A stretch of 64,000 nucleotides of DNA from Diaporthe sp. PMI_573 (taxonomy: Eukaryota > Ascomycota > Sordariomycetes > Diaporthales > Diaporthaceae). Shown here piece by piece: positions 1-11,719 of this stretch. Where the stretch lies: positions 496,001 through 560,000 of the forward strand of contig JAJTUP010000007.1 of assembly GCA_021399435.1 (NCBI GenBank), written 5' to 3'. Below the pieces are notes generated by a model. That model made no database searches and was not told the DNA's origin. It was given only the letters and a program-made list of their open reading frames with translations. The position numbers were made by a program, and so were the translations under genes. The stretch's first letter is position 1. Each line of letters starts with the position of its first letter.

Positions 1-246
1 TCGTAGGCTAGAGTAATCGTGAAGTAACGACATACAATGTAAAAAAATGCGACGCGCTTGCGAAAATACAATGGCATAGTTTCCAACGTAATGAGATAGG
101 AAATCCTCTTATTAATACATTTCGATAATCTTTGGGAACCCGGTTTCAAGCTGCTAGACCTGGCTTCAAACGACAGGGCCCGGGCGTGGGCATCGAGCAG
201 GCCCGACTCAGCGATATCAGGCGTGAATTACTACAATGTCGGCCAG
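1..246. other. No gene seen
   Basis: AT-rich at the left edge and then mixed composition. No reading frame with family resemblance was seen; this is the 3' flank of the neighbouring minus-strand dehydrogenase gene. Confidence 0.5.
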
Positions 247-1149
247 CTAAAGGTCATAAACACCCCTCTTCAGATGCACAATCCATTCGAACAGCCTCGT
301 CGGCAATAGCCATAGCGCCAGATAAACGGTGCGGGCCAGGCCACCGCGCCAGATCTGGCCACGGCGGCCGCTGATCGTATCCCTCACCAGGTTCCTCGCC
401 ACGACATCGGCCGGCTCGTTGTTATGATTCAAGTCGCCCTTGCTTGAGCTTTTGATAGCACTGGCGATCTTCTCGTACGGCGAACCCTCGGGCAGCTGAA
501 AGGCCACGGTGTTTGCGTACATCTGGGTGCTGACCTGGCCCAGCATGACTGTCATCACGCGTACCCCAAGGGGCTCCAGCTCGATGCGTAGTGACTCTGA
601 GATCATTGTCTCTGCGGCCTTGGAGCTGTTGTAGATTCCTAAATTAGCGCTCTCTGTCAGTCGTCCGCGATCCAATCTAATGCTGAGAATGCATCGATAT
701 CGCTTACCTTGCCACGCCACATTCGCCGCGCCAACAATAGAGCAAATGTTCATAATAACGCCCTTGGACTCCAGAAGTAGCGGGGAGAAAGCCTGGACCA
801 GGCTGAGAGTGCCCCAAACATTGACATCGTAGATTGCCCTTGCTTCTTCGATCGACGCGTGGAGCATTGGCATAGTGCTCCCAAACCCTGCATTATTAAC
901 AAGCACATCAAGCTTGCCGCCCGTCTTTGCTCTCACTGTTTCTAGGCAGGCATCTATGGACTCTTTGGAAGTGGTATCGAGTGTCAAGACATCGATGTTC
1001 GTGCCGTGCTCACCGACTAGGGAGCCCGCTTTGGCGGGATTGCGGAGGGTCGCGAAGACGCGGTAGCCCTGCTCCTGGAAGGCTTTGGCGAGGGCAGCAC
1101 CCAGACCGCCATCGCTGCAGCCTGTGATAAGGACTGTTTTGAGGGGCAT
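247..1149 (-). CDS. Short-chain dehydrogenase/reductase (AYR1-like)
   Basis: NAD(P)H-dependent oxidoreductase of the classical SDR family, about 277 residues after splicing. Seen: an N-terminal beta strand followed by the dinucleotide-binding loop TGCSDGGLG, then LVNNAGFG, a serine about 13 residues before the YNSSK catalytic tetrad segment, and a hydrophobic C-terminus (VYLALWLLP) that could attach to a membrane. One intron, 639..707 (69 nt, GTAAGC donor, TTTAG acceptor), lies between WQG and IYNSSK. Because it is a multiple of three and has no stop, the unspliced frame also reads through. The ATG at 1149 was chosen because homologues begin just before the glycine loop; the frame upstream to 1365 is low-complexity. 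The overall pattern resembles fungal 1-acyldihydroxyacetone-phosphate reductases and their many paralogues, so the substrate is not established. Confidence 0.9.
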   Translation of the reverse strand: MPLKTVLITGCSDGGLGAALAKAFQEQGYRVFATLRNPAKAGSLVGEHGTNIDVLTLDTTSKESIDACLETVRAKTGGKLDVLVNNAGFGSTMPMLHASIEEARAIYDVNVWGTLSLVQAFSPLLLESKGVIMNICSIVGAANVAWQGKRYRCILSIRLDRGRLTESANLGIYNSSKAAETMISESLRIELEPLGVRVMTVMLGQVSTQMYANTVAFQLPEGSPYEKIASAIKSSSKGDLNHNNEPADVVARNLVRDTISGRRGQIWRGGLARTVYLALWLLPTRLFEWIVHLKRGVYDL

Positions 1150-4100
1150 GGTGAGGATCTGGTGTTTTTTCTTTTGCAGATGAAGATGCGTATGAGGAGT
1201 GAGAGAATTCAATGAATAGGAGTGAGAGTAGCTGAGTCTTCTGGTGGGGCGTCCTGTCAGCCCAGCCCCCTGCCCACTGTACCTTGCAGATCCTGTACAG
1301 TAGTGCACAGCGCTACCACGTGAGCCTCTACGGGTACTGTGTTGATTCTGCGGAGGTGTTGGCATGTCAGCGGCTCATCCTTGTGAGCATAAGATAGCAA
1401 ATCAAAGCACGAGGAGTGTAGGTATTATTGGGGTCTCAAGCACTAGCAAATCCTTCAAAGATCAGGACAGCATCGCGTAACTACATTAGGTAGTTGTTTG
1501 TAATTCGCCTAATAAGCATGCAAACCTCTTCCCCAAGACAAGTCGAGACTTGAAAAAAGCAGTCTTTCCAACATATCCTCCAAGGCCCTGCCGACGATCT
1601 CAGTCAGGCACGGCAAGCAGGTCCTCCATCACCCTGTCCATGTCTCCGGCCGGCCGGTGTGCAGGTGCATTCGAAGCCTACCAAGACCGAAACTCTCTCC
1701 CAAACGCCTCAGATGTCGTGCATTATTTCAGAATCCGCCTTGGCCGCCTCCGGCTTCCCCCATGATATGTGCCATGGGTGCAACCTCTACCGGCTGAGGG
1801 CGCGACATCAGGAGCCTCGGGGAGCACGGCGTGAGTTTCATCGTGTGCAGCGGCATGCCCATCGTCGCGGGGTGGACGGGGGCTACTGGATATTCACTGT
1901 CAGCAGAAATTTTTCCAATTTCTCCAAGTTGGCATGCCAAAGTTGGAAACCTATTACATGCCCTGATAGATCAACGGATATTTCTCGGCGCAGGTGGGAC
2001 CGACGGAGACAGCATAGCGCACCAACATGCTAAATTACTTCCTGTGGTTCCAGTTCACACTTACCAGTCAGAGCTGCGCCTAGTTTCCGAATAGGAATAT
2101 GCGCCAACTTCATAATGTCAACACGTTGATATCGACGCATATATCGCTTGTGATCCAGCGGCGCACCTAATTGCTATCACCGCAAGTTTAGGAAGTCTAT
2201 TACACTTCAATATCGGGCGCAACCTACACTGAGGCACTCAAAGAAGCCCAGTGGGCGGCAATGATGTGACTCTCATCATCATCATCATCCCGCTCCTCTT
2301 GCTCTAGCTGCTGCAGCTCCCTCTACTGCACCTCACCGCCAACCCCGAGGGTGCATTTGGAATCTAGTACCGCCTGCGATGAATGTTCGTAGACATTCCG
2401 ATATGCTTAAGGGAGTCCCGCATGAACTTATCGTTAGTCCAAGGCTATACCGGCTCCTCTGATATTGACGGCTCGAAATCACTGGCGTTTTTTTGCCCCT
2501 CGCACTACCTTCCGGCGTTGGTCCTAGGTGGTTTCGTTTTTAATCCGTGTATGTACGCTTCTTAAGCAGAATGTAGGCTGTTGGTCCTAGGCTCTGCGAC
2601 GCGAGGCTGAAGTGGATCCTGCAGTTCCTACAATGCAAAGTGCTGACCGTCCAAATCCCCTACCCCAAGATCAAGCGCCTTGCCCTGTGCCTCAAGCGAT
2701 GTCGCAGGTGCAGTCGACGGGATGGAGGCGAGAATTAAGAAAGTCTCGAGAAATCAGAGGCTCGAAATATTCACCTCAGTACCCAACAGCATAAAGACGG
2801 AGTGATGTGGACTATTTGTTGACGCCGAGGTCATCCTGAGATCTCCGGGTGTTACACCGTGATTTTGACAAGAGCATTCACTCGGATGCCACGCGACGGC
2901 TTTTCTTCAAAAAGGTTGAAAACACATATAATGAGCAAGACTGGCAACCGAAAATGGCCTCGAGGAAACCAAAGTGCTCAAAAATCCTGAAGACAAGGCA
3001 GGTCGAGACGACACCCACCTCAAGCTTTGGCAACATTATGGCGATTCGGAGTGCAGAAGTTGCAGCCGGAGAGATTAAGGTCAAGTTGGCAAATGAAGAA
3101 GGATCTGAAAATACCACAGAAACGGAGCAATGTATCATAGTAGCGACGGGGGGCCTTGCAGACGAGGACGAGGTCGAAGGGTACTGTGTAGTGATGGCGG
3201 GTGGGCGATTTGGGCGGGCCGAATGTGCTGGGCCCGACTTACCAACATTGAATACTGGTGGTGTGTATTGTTCGTCGGTCTGTGTAATCTCATTTTGCTT
3301 CGTTACGGCACAAAACATCTAGAGGCGGGCAAATCGTTAACACCTCAGCCTCAGCCCTCTCTTGAAGCCATTGTTTTCCATCCCACTCCTATGTCACCAG
3401 CCCCCGCAACACTTGACTTCCCCCTAAATAGAGCCGCCCTCAGGCAAAGCCGTCCATTGAGGCAACCTCTCGGATAAACCCTTTGCGCATGCGCTGCATC
3501 AACATCCGCCTCCAAAGTTTATGCAGGCTCTGGCCATTCAGTGTCTAGTGTAGCTTTGGTCTTGGTCCGTCGGGACCAAATTAATTAAATGCTTGGTACG
3601 CCAGAAGTGAGTTGGTCCTTGGCAGCCCTCCTCGCCTGACAAAACCTACCCAAGCGGTGTTCTTCGGCCGAATGGTTCATGGATGTATGGGCCGATGCGA
3701 CCTAGCAGATCCTGGCGGAGGCGCGCGGGACCTCGGGAGGGCACATAAGCGGAAGGTGGTGGGCCGGGGTTGCTCTCGAGGTGCACGCAGTGGCTCAATG
3801 TTTGCATTCGCCATCTATGTCGTTCGACCCGCGGCGAATTGTCACATTCCGCAAGCGGGATCGTTCGTGGAGATGTCTGATTGATAAGCGCAGAGTCGCG
3901 GTCTGTCAGCTGGTCCCGCACGCTCTCGGGCGAGCATCTGGACCTCGGGAGTATAGAAGTATTGCCGGAGATCTGCCCTTGAGGGCTACCAGTGGGTGGG
4001 GCTCGCTCTCAGAGCCCGAGTCTCCCAACCGCGAGCGAGCGGCATCCACCACAGGCCATAAATTCAAAGCGCAACAAATACTTGCCTGATATCAGTCCAC

Positions 4101-4812
4101 AAATGACAAAGCAAGCTCCCTTGATGGTGCCCCAGTGAGTGGGCGGTTATGGTTGCAGTGGATTACGGCTGGTCAACCATCTGCATCTCTTCAACCAGAC
4201 CTGGGAGACCTTGCTGGCGAACACACAAATTGTGGCTGTGATAACTGCCAAATGATTAGTATTCACTTAACAAAACAAATCAACACCAGAATAATATTCG
4301 GCGCGAACAGCCTCTTTCATACTGCCAACATCCGACAATGTGGTCCCGCTGAGCAGAGCCATTATTGTATGGCCGGAAGAACCCGTGGACAGGCACAGAC
4401 CCTTCCGAGTACGCGTATTCGGACTTAGCCCCTAGGTGCATTGTCGAATCACGGGAAGCCACTCAATGCCAGACTGTCCAAAGGGATGGGTAGTGAGGGG
4501 AATCTGGGCACCGCAGTGCTTGGCAGCCCCCTATTTCCGCAGACATAGGGCTACATGTTCGGCTGATGCCATGTTGTATCCACAAATACACTGCCACCCA
4601 TCGGGCCATATACCGTCGACAGACACGTTTCCGAAAACGACCCCACGGGAAAACGCATAGCCAGACGAGTCAGACGTCATTTCTAACTCTATCAGTCTGT
4701 ATGCAAGGAACGGCACGAAGTAACATGGAAGATCCCATCCCCTTTCATGAACGGTCCCAGCTTCTGGGTCTTGCCCATCGCATGATCGAGCAGAAAATAG
4801 ACAATATCGGGG
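1150..4812. other. Long gene-poor stretch with possible relics
   Basis: No supportable gene. It contains a short CAT trinucleotide run (about 2274-2290), a dispersed repeat copy (2525..2578, listed separately), and a coding-like open stretch at about 2849-3193 with no recognisable domain. That stretch has lysine- and glutamate-rich composition and an IIVATGG phrase of the kind found in flavoprotein families. Several frames around 1550-2090 are open but disagree with one another. These may be gene relics; nothing firmer can be said. Confidence 0.35.
2525..2578 (+). repeat. Dispersed ~55 bp repeat, copy A
   Basis: This 54 bp segment matches 15561..15615 in the same orientation with only about three substitutions and one T-run indel. 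Both copies contain a TTTCG-T(n)-AATCCGTGTATGT core followed by CTTCTTAAGCAG. It is non-coding in both places. It is probably a fragment of the same repetitive element that makes up the 15.1-17.0 kb block. Confidence 0.75.
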
Positions 4813-4818
4813 TATAAA
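4813..4818 (+). promoter_or_regulatory. TATA box of the small secreted protein gene
   Basis: A TATAAA hexamer 157-162 bp upstream of the ATG at 4975, followed by a pyrimidine-rich stretch (about 4850-4880) of the kind found at fungal transcription starts. A TATA-type core promoter fits a strongly inducible secreted-protein gene. This is inferred from position only. Confidence 0.45.
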
Positions 4819-4974
4819 GCAGCAGCATCGCCAGTGTTGTCCGATCCTTTTCCCTCAGCCTTTTCCCTCCCTATTCTCTTTGAGGGGCAATCACATCCTG
4901 TCTTTTTCAAGTAACTGCCACCGATTTGTACTTGCTTTTATCATATAAACAAGAAACACTACAAACAGCCCACC

Positions 4975-5403
4975 ATGCGTTTCATTACCATCGCCGCCCT
5001 CTTCTCGTCCCTCGCGGTCGCACTCCCAGCCGCCGCCCCCGCGGAGCAAGGCACATCCGTGGCCGTCCGCGGAGACAACCTCGACCTCAGCGTCGCCGCC
5101 CGCGATGACCTCTCCGAGAGGCAAGTCGGCATGAACCCGATCGACCAGACGGTGGCATGGCCCGCGACCACTTACACAGGCGGCGGCCTGTCCGCCCAGT
5201 ACGAGGCCAAGAACCTCAACAACGGCAACTACCAGTTCACCCTCTGGACCTCGGCCCCTGCGAACGCGGGCAACCTGCGGTTCCGCATCTCCTACGGCGG
5301 CGTGACCCTCGCGGAGAAGATCTTGCCCCCTTCTGGCGGCAAGGACACCGTCATTGTCAAGAAGACGGGCGACAACTTCAACATGTGGATTGAGTTGGCT
5401 TGA
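4975..5403 (+). CDS. Small secreted protein, cysteine-free
   Basis: A complete single-exon gene of 142 residues with a good start context (CACCATGC). Residues 1 to about 17 form a classic secretion signal (a basic Arg2, then a hydrophobic run ending in ALP). An Ala/Asp/Arg-rich segment to about residue 50 ends in SER before QVGMNP and looks like a propeptide cut by a Kex2-like or other basic-site protease. The mature part would be about 92 residues, rich in alternating hydrophobic and polar residues (beta-strand-like: YQFTLWTS, LRFRISYGG, DTVIVKK) and in Gly/Asn. There is no cysteine, which is unusual for a small secreted fungal protein. GC-rich third positions support real coding. The family was not recognised; effector, cell-surface or antimicrobial roles are only possibilities. 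Confidence 0.85.
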   Translation: MRFITIAALFSSLAVALPAAAPAEQGTSVAVRGDNLDLSVAARDDLSERQVGMNPIDQTVAWPATTYTGGGLSAQYEAKNLNNGNYQFTLWTSAPANAGNLRFRISYGGVTLAEKILPPSGGKDTVIVKKTGDNFNMWIELA

Positions 5404-7084
5404 GGGGAGTCGCTCTTGGTGTATGGGACGTGACAGGCAGTTCTTTGTAAATAGTATAGAGGCTCTTCGATGTCTCATAAGAAATGAAAGCGCAATTTTC
5501 CAAGTCACATCTCACGCTTGACGCTCTCCACCAGTAGTGACTGCTGTGCTTAGCACATGAACCATCTCAAGAGGAGTGTTAAAGTGCGCCTGATCGTTTT
5601 GTGCATGAAGTCAACGCCTCCATGGCAGTTATCGAGGAACATTTAGCACGGTGTCATATTCCAGTATTCTCAGTAGCGTAGCTTGATGCGCGTCACTTTC
5701 ATCTGTCTATGGATCGAGATAGTTGCGCGGTTGACTTCTCTCGCGTACAGAATCACCCCGAAGAAAATTCTTATGGCTTATGCGGGTACCGTATGTTGAG
5801 AAGCTATGGGCCACTCGAAGGTCCCATGTCAACCTCGCTTGCACACGGCCTTTGAGGTGATCAACACTAATCACGGTTACTAGGAGCGACCATGGTCCAT
5901 ATCTGAGCGACTTCCTCCCCCGGTGCTGTCTTTCTGTCCACCTGAAGCTCGCGCTTTGCAAAATTCAGTCCGTTCACATCCTCGCGACAAATTTCGTGTT
6001 GACCCTTTCCCAAATCACGGTAGCTCAACTTTTACTTCTGTTCATGACTACCCACGCCCCAGCCTCGTCGGTAAATGCCCATCGAAGTACCATACTCACA
6101 GGCTGTTGAATTGACCATCCCCTACATTCACTCTCACATTGGGTGAATTGTGGCTGTCTTGCTGGTTCTGCACCTGGTATCTAGGGACGAAAACGAGCCC
6201 CGCTAATAATATTGTTTCAGCAATACTAGTGTTTCAATAACTTACTGTCTCATGTGTCATGACTGGACGGGTCGGAATGAAGTGATCATCTATTTGACCG
6301 GTTCCAAGTGACTTTCTCATACTCGAAGTTATGGCCCCACGCCCGCAGCGCTACAGGTACTTGTAGCTGTCTGATCATTACAGCTCCACATGGTGGGAAG
6401 CTCATTCTCGAACACATATTTCGAAAATGTTTTTGTGGCATGAAAGGTTGGGCGATAAATAGCACGGTGTCTAAGCATACCACTAATAAAAAGAAACCTG
6501 TCATGTGCAACTAGGCACCACCAAGGCTACGGCACTAATGTGTCCACGTGGCTGCACACTCGGGTCTCATTCGAATGCTTTTGGGCCTACAAGCACACTA
6601 TCGCGGATAACTTCAAACTGTGTCTATATTTTGGAGGACCCGGCCATTTCCGCTCTTTGGCCCAAGACTTCGTTCGACAGGGAGGTGCCGATAGAGTACT
6701 AAAAGCCGCAAATCGAGGTTAGTTCTTGCCGAACACTCAACTGGTTAAATAGTTATTCGGTTCAGCTTCCGCCAGAGGCAGCAACCAGCCGTTTCTCTCG
6801 AATAGTTTAAATTAAACCTCGGATTATGGTTCCACAGGAAAGTTTTGCAGGCCTTAAGTGCTTCGTGCTCGTTCCGGCTTCCCACTATGGTAGATGCGAA
6901 AGACTAGATCTTCACGCATCCTATCCACGTGAGGCTACTTCATTACTACAAAAGGGGATTGATGCGCCATTCACGCCCTGCAGTTTGTTTCATTCCCTTC
7001 ACTTCCATCACCCACCAACTTGCCATCGCTCACTCCAGTCTTCTTTCGCATCGTTCACTTGTGGCAGACTACACCAAAATCCCA
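5404..7084. other. Intergenic, nothing recognised
   Basis: Short overlapping open frames on both strands, none with coding-like composition or a family motif. The last 300 bp are pyrimidine-rich and probably hold the promoter of the gene starting at 7085. Confidence 0.5.
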
Positions 7085-9117
7085 ATGTACTTTTTCAACG
7101 CCAGGACCCTGTTCCGGGCTTGGTTCCACTTGGCGCGTTTTGCTGTGGTGCAGGCAGCCCTGGGCCCTGAATTATCTCCGGCTCCGGATTCGTCTCCGGA
7201 CCCTCAGCCCGACCCCGTACCGCAGCTGAATCCTCAGCCCGATGCTGTCCCGCAGCTCATTCCCGAGCCCGACCACTTCCCAGGAGTCGATTTATTCTAG
7301 GAATTATCTCGTTCACGGAGCATTACATTACAAGGCTGGTGAAGGCTATTAAAGGCCCTCCCAAGCCTCCCCCGCCTCCCGCGCCTGTTGAAGTTCATGA
7401 TTACGATTTTTGGAAGAAGACTGAGGACAAGCACTATGGATATGTAGCAAGTCGCCCCAAAAAGGATGGTGATCCGCCCTGGATGGTGGCGATCCAGGTC
7501 GGGCTGGACGGCGCAGGCCTACAGGTAAGACGATTCCCATTTTTGATCGCACCTGGAAGTCAAATGAAACTTGAAAACAATGCCTCAAACTCGTATCTGC
7601 GCGAGGTCTGCCATGGATCAACACCTGGCTAATTTTGTTACTTTCATCAGGGAGCTGGGGGGGAGTTTCCTCAAATCTGTTTGTGGAACAGGCACGGCGA
7701 GCTTATAGGCTACAACGACCAAACCATTCATTTTATCGACAAAACACTCGACAGAGCCCGTGAATACAACTTCGAGAGCTCACGTCAGGATATGCCTGAA
7801 ATTCTGAACGGTGGCTTGATGACAGTGGGAATTTGGCCAGCACCAGGTCACGAAAATCTGAGGGAGCAACAGGCAACCTACGTGACCATGGTCAAGCGAC
7901 ATTTTGACGCTATTTGTGTGGCATCTGTGTTTCTCAAATGGTTTGACGACCAGACATGGGTATTGTGCGTCCATACCAAGTCCGAAATAATCTTCTCGCT
8001 TATGATGATCTGACTCCTATGTGGATATAGTGACGGTACTTGGGCCCAGTCATCCAATATGTCGTGGTATTATAGCTACATCTTCGGATCCGGTCGGAAG
8101 GATGACGGAGCATGCTTCTGGCTAGACTACCGTGGAGACTTGAAGTATACGAAAGATCTGGAGGAGGAATACATTGGTGCACCTCTTGACGACCTGGGTA
8201 GGAAGCCACGGGAGGATTATCCCGATTATCTCTGGGCCGCCAACGTCCTTCCAGAGACTGGGATCCCAGAAGGGGACAAACTCATCGACGGCATGCGGGA
8301 GAATGGGGTGCATAAATACAAGGTCCCGCTTGGGGTCAAATTCCACGCCCCTGCATTCGTAGCTGGGTCATATGACTATGACAACTTCACCGTATCCGAC
8401 TTCGTCGATAACCCGGGTAAGTTGCGTTGGATTATGGAACCTACACGAGAGAATGTACGAGGTGGTAATCCGGTTCTTCCCATTCTGGTAAGTACAATAT
8501 GAGTTGTTATGCCAAATGGGATTCCACTAGCTCATCTGTCTTCAACCGTACAGCACCCTCGGGCCAATCTCTCCGACAGAAACCCCGAACTAGTCTGGGA
8601 AGACGCGTCTAAACAGGATATTCCCATTGATTGTATGACCGACTGGTACTACGATGCGAACGGCAAACTCGTCGAACCGGGGGCCGATCGTCGATGTACC
8701 TTCATGCAGCGCGGCCCACCTAAGCGATGTCGCGACAAGTGGAGGCCAAAAAATCCTCGAGCGCTCGACAAAGACACCGGTGCTAACCTACCAGTACTGC
8801 CCTTGCACGAACGTCACGCTCGCACTCTTGTCAATGACCAGAACCATCGCAGCGACGGCAGCAGCACCAAGAAACTATGCGAGAGCCCTGACTCGGTTGG
8901 CCCCAGCTACGCAAATCACCGGGAGCGCTTCTTCTGCCGCATGACCGACAAGACGCTGTGGCCCTTCTGCGACAGCGCCGTTGGGATCTCTCACGACTGC
9001 TTCGACGCCGAGGCGGAGATACTCGTTGAGAAGAACAAGCCTCTAGGCAAGCGGGCGCATCACTGGGATTCTATCGAGGACTGGCATTCTGGTGAAAGGT
9101 TCAAGAGGGCTGCTTGA
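7085..9117 (+). CDS. Secreted protein of unknown family, five exons
   Basis: Proposed exons: 7085..7285, 7345..7524, 7651..7964, 8031..8487 and 8554..9117, about 570 residues. Introns 2-4 have good GTAAGA, GTGCGT and GTAAGT donors and keep frame. Intron 1 has a weak GTCGAT donor, so the N-terminus is less certain. The first exon encodes a basic, hydrophobic leader (secretion signal) followed by a Pro/Asp-rich linker with repeated PDPQPDPVPQ-type units, and exon 2 opens with PPKPPPPP. The body is Trp/Tyr/Asp-rich, with a WYYSYIFGSG segment followed by DDGACFWLDYRGD, and a C-terminal part with several cysteines (ERFFCRM, WPFCDS, SHDCFD). No domain was recognised. It looks extracellular and intact. 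A role in cell surface or host contact would be speculation. Confidence 0.7.
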
Positions 9118-9487
9118 GGGCGGTCGATGTCGTCTACGGAGATGAGTACAGAGATGGAGATGACGGTTAGATTGTTCAACATAATGGCGGCCGTGATCTG
9201 TGTGGTGTACCTCACCTTCGTCGCTTCCGGATCTAGTTGGAAATGATTATGTTTTGGCTATTTCAGTTCCCGCACGAAAAAAGTGCATGCATGAGGTTAC
9301 TTTATGGCTCATTCCCTTCAGGGTACTTTGGTCAGTAAGACCCACGAGCTGGCCTCCTGACCTATTGCAGAAGGGACAAATACTCTTTGGACGAGCTTGC
9401 CAGACCGTTTAAGGACATTTCGTTCTTTTAATCGTACCTGTGAGTGAGGTTAGGATCACAGCTTGGGACTTTGATATAAATATTTGA
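9118..9487. other. Intergenic, nothing recognised
   Basis: The 3' flank of the five-exon secreted-protein gene. No frame or repeat was recognised until the palindrome array begins near 9488. Confidence 0.5.
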
Positions 9488-10236
9488 GACTAGTCATTAA
9501 AGCCACAGGAGGGTTTGAAAGTGAATTTTCAATTTCGCATTGATGATTGTCTAACTACACCATGTTCAGCCATGCCCTCCACTTTGGCACGCACGTACTT
9601 GACACCCACTACTTATTGCAACAGCAATTTCTACGGTCATATCCACACTTATCACAAGTGTAGCCGTATCGTCCTTCGGTTCCCCTTGCTGAATCCATGA
9701 TGTTTGTCGAGGCTTGAAGTTTTCCGATTTGATTATTCTGTAGGGTGATGTGCTTCATACAGCAGGAATTAGTGTAAAAAGACCTAGTTATTGAAAGCCA
9801 GTGGAGTCCAGGCAAAAGTTTCTAGGACAAAAAAGGGGTGCTTTAAATAGTGTTGAGACCAGTCGCAAGTCTGTTACTGGTCAATGATGCACTCTGCAAA
9901 CGATAGTGACCAGTATCTATAGCTGACAGGAGGGGGCGTGGCCGGTATCAACGGGCAGGGAGATGACGAGTTCCCGTCAGGAGGCGGCCTCGAAACCGGC
10001 GCCTCTGACTAAAGGTTTATGGGCTATGTGACTAGTTAATGGGGGTTTAGGCGCTTTGTGCTGCCTTGTGACTGGTCACCGTGCGTTCATATTTGACTGG
10101 TCTGCCTTGCCAAAACTCCGGGCCCCTGACTGGTCATAGTTGCAACATCCGGAATTGAGGATGACTGGTGAAACGTTCACACGTCTTGAATACTGACTGA
10201 TCACGACACGCACACGCTTTGGTACTTGACCAGTCA
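9488..10236. repeat. Array of TGACTGGTCA-like palindromes
   Basis: At least ten copies of a 10-mer of the form TGAC-YR-GTCA occur in 750 bp. Positions are about 9487 (GACTAGTCA), 9856, 9874, 9907, 10029, 10069, 10094, 10127, 10162, 10194 and 10227. Exact TGACTGGTCA or its reverse complement occurs at 10069, 10127 and 10227; the others differ at one to three positions. Starts from 10094 on are 33, 35, 32 and 33 bp apart, and 9874 to 9907 is also 33 bp, about three helical turns. The sequence between copies is not conserved, so this is not a simple tandem duplication. It looks like a clustered, phased set of sites for a dimeric DNA-binding protein. The adjoining DNA has no clear gene. Confidence 0.75.
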
Positions 10237-11719
10237 CTGTAATCACGGTTTTCACGACTAAAGTTAAGTTGGTTCAATCAGCATCAAGGAACATTATTCA
10301 CTTCACTTGCCAGCTGCCTACGTGATAAGAACCATCAAACATCAAATATCATACATGCCGTGCACCATCGAGGCTCGCAATCGATCTACCCTCAGCGACC
10401 TCCCGCTCTGCCAGCATCTCGCGCTTTGGCCGCGATACGAGCCGAATGTCTCACGCCAGGTGTTCGACTCTTGCCGTTGTTGATGGTTATCTTAGTGCGT
10501 GGTAACCGCTGAAATGTCAGCCTCTTAGCCTTCTGCAGCCGATGCGCTGTGTCCTGATGAGCAAACAGCGCGGGTGGGAATGGAGGTGACCGTGCTGGGT
10601 AGGAGACTCTTACACTCGCGCCAGCGGCGATGTAGCTCCCTGAACTCATCGTCGCTACTAACGCTATCCAATTCAGGGTAATGTTTAGCGGCAGAACAAT
10701 CACGTCTCTTAGCCTATCCATTATTGTAGCCATGTATTCTCAACCGGTCGTCCAGGGTCAGAGCTTGAGTCGAGTCGTTAGCCATTACAGTATGGGCTAG
10801 CTTAGTAATGTATTTGTGAGATGTCAGCATGTGGGAAACTTGAAGGAAGAAGAACGGGATAGGAGAGGTCGCGCAATAGGGATAGTATGGCACAATTTAT
10901 ACTTAACACGCTACATTTAGGATATCCACTTCTGCAAGTGCCGTTATACCTAAGCTGCGGAATGCAGCACATCTAAAGCCCGAGGCCAGGATAGTGAATG
11001 CGTGCCGCTGTCCCCGGCACTGGGTTTACAACAGTGCTCAAAGTTGGCGGTTGAGTTTTGGGTTGGAATTGTGAGGCGATTTTATGGTGTAACGGTGTGC
11101 TTGGGGTGAAAGTGCGGATTGAGAACTTGTCGAGGCGGCACTTTGTTGTTGAGCAGTCGAAGAATATGCACGGGAATTTGTTTCTTTCTTAGGAGTTAAA
11201 GAGTTATGAGCTTTACTTCAAGGTGTCGTAGATACACAGATGTACATATATTTATATCTGGTGAGGAGATTCAAGTAAATGACCCCAGGTAGGGAAAGAT
11301 GATCTATCTGATATTTATTTATAGTACTTTCGGGTCTGGCATTTGGGACCAGCCGCAGAAGTCAACCTGGCGTGGATCGGAATCTATTCTGAGTCTCTCT
11401 CATGCTGAAGTGGAGTCGTCAGGGCGGTGCTCATTGTTGGTGGTGAGGACCGACCGGCCAGTCCCCATGTTTACGGAGGATGACGGCGTTTAACTGCTTG
11501 CACGCGTGGTGCGGGTCCAGATGTGCCGTTCGGAAATAGTACTCCCAGGATACCTGGCAAGAGTGACATCTGGGACCGCACTTGTTGCCGTGGCTGCCAC
11601 CCTTGCTGGCAACATCTGTCGCTCTGAACTCGCTAGCAGGACAAAGTCACCATGGAGCCCAACGAGACCGGCATTGGCGTGGCATACGGAGGACAAGATA
11701 ATTCATTTTAGGTATCTAG
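10237..11719. other. Intergenic, one doubtful short frame
   Basis: The only notable frame is 10392..10733 on the minus strand (113 codons from an ATG). It has an Arg/Ala-rich end containing RTPGVRHSARIAAK, a phrase seen in repetitive fungal proteins. It lacks supporting structure and is not called as a gene. Confidence 0.4.

Noticed and set aside
1550..2094. Overlapping open frames including FIVCSGMPIVAGWTGATG
   Set aside because: Adjacent frames do not combine and no family matches; treated as possible relic only.
9856..10236. CRISPR-like appearance of the palindrome array (short repeats, ~23 bp spacers)
   Set aside because: The organism is a eukaryote, the repeats are only 10 bp and variable, and no cas-like gene is present; a protein-binding site array fits better.
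10392..10733. 113-codon minus-strand frame with an Arg/Ala-rich end
   Set aside because: No domain, no splice context and strong overlap with repetitive phrasing; not enough to call a gene.
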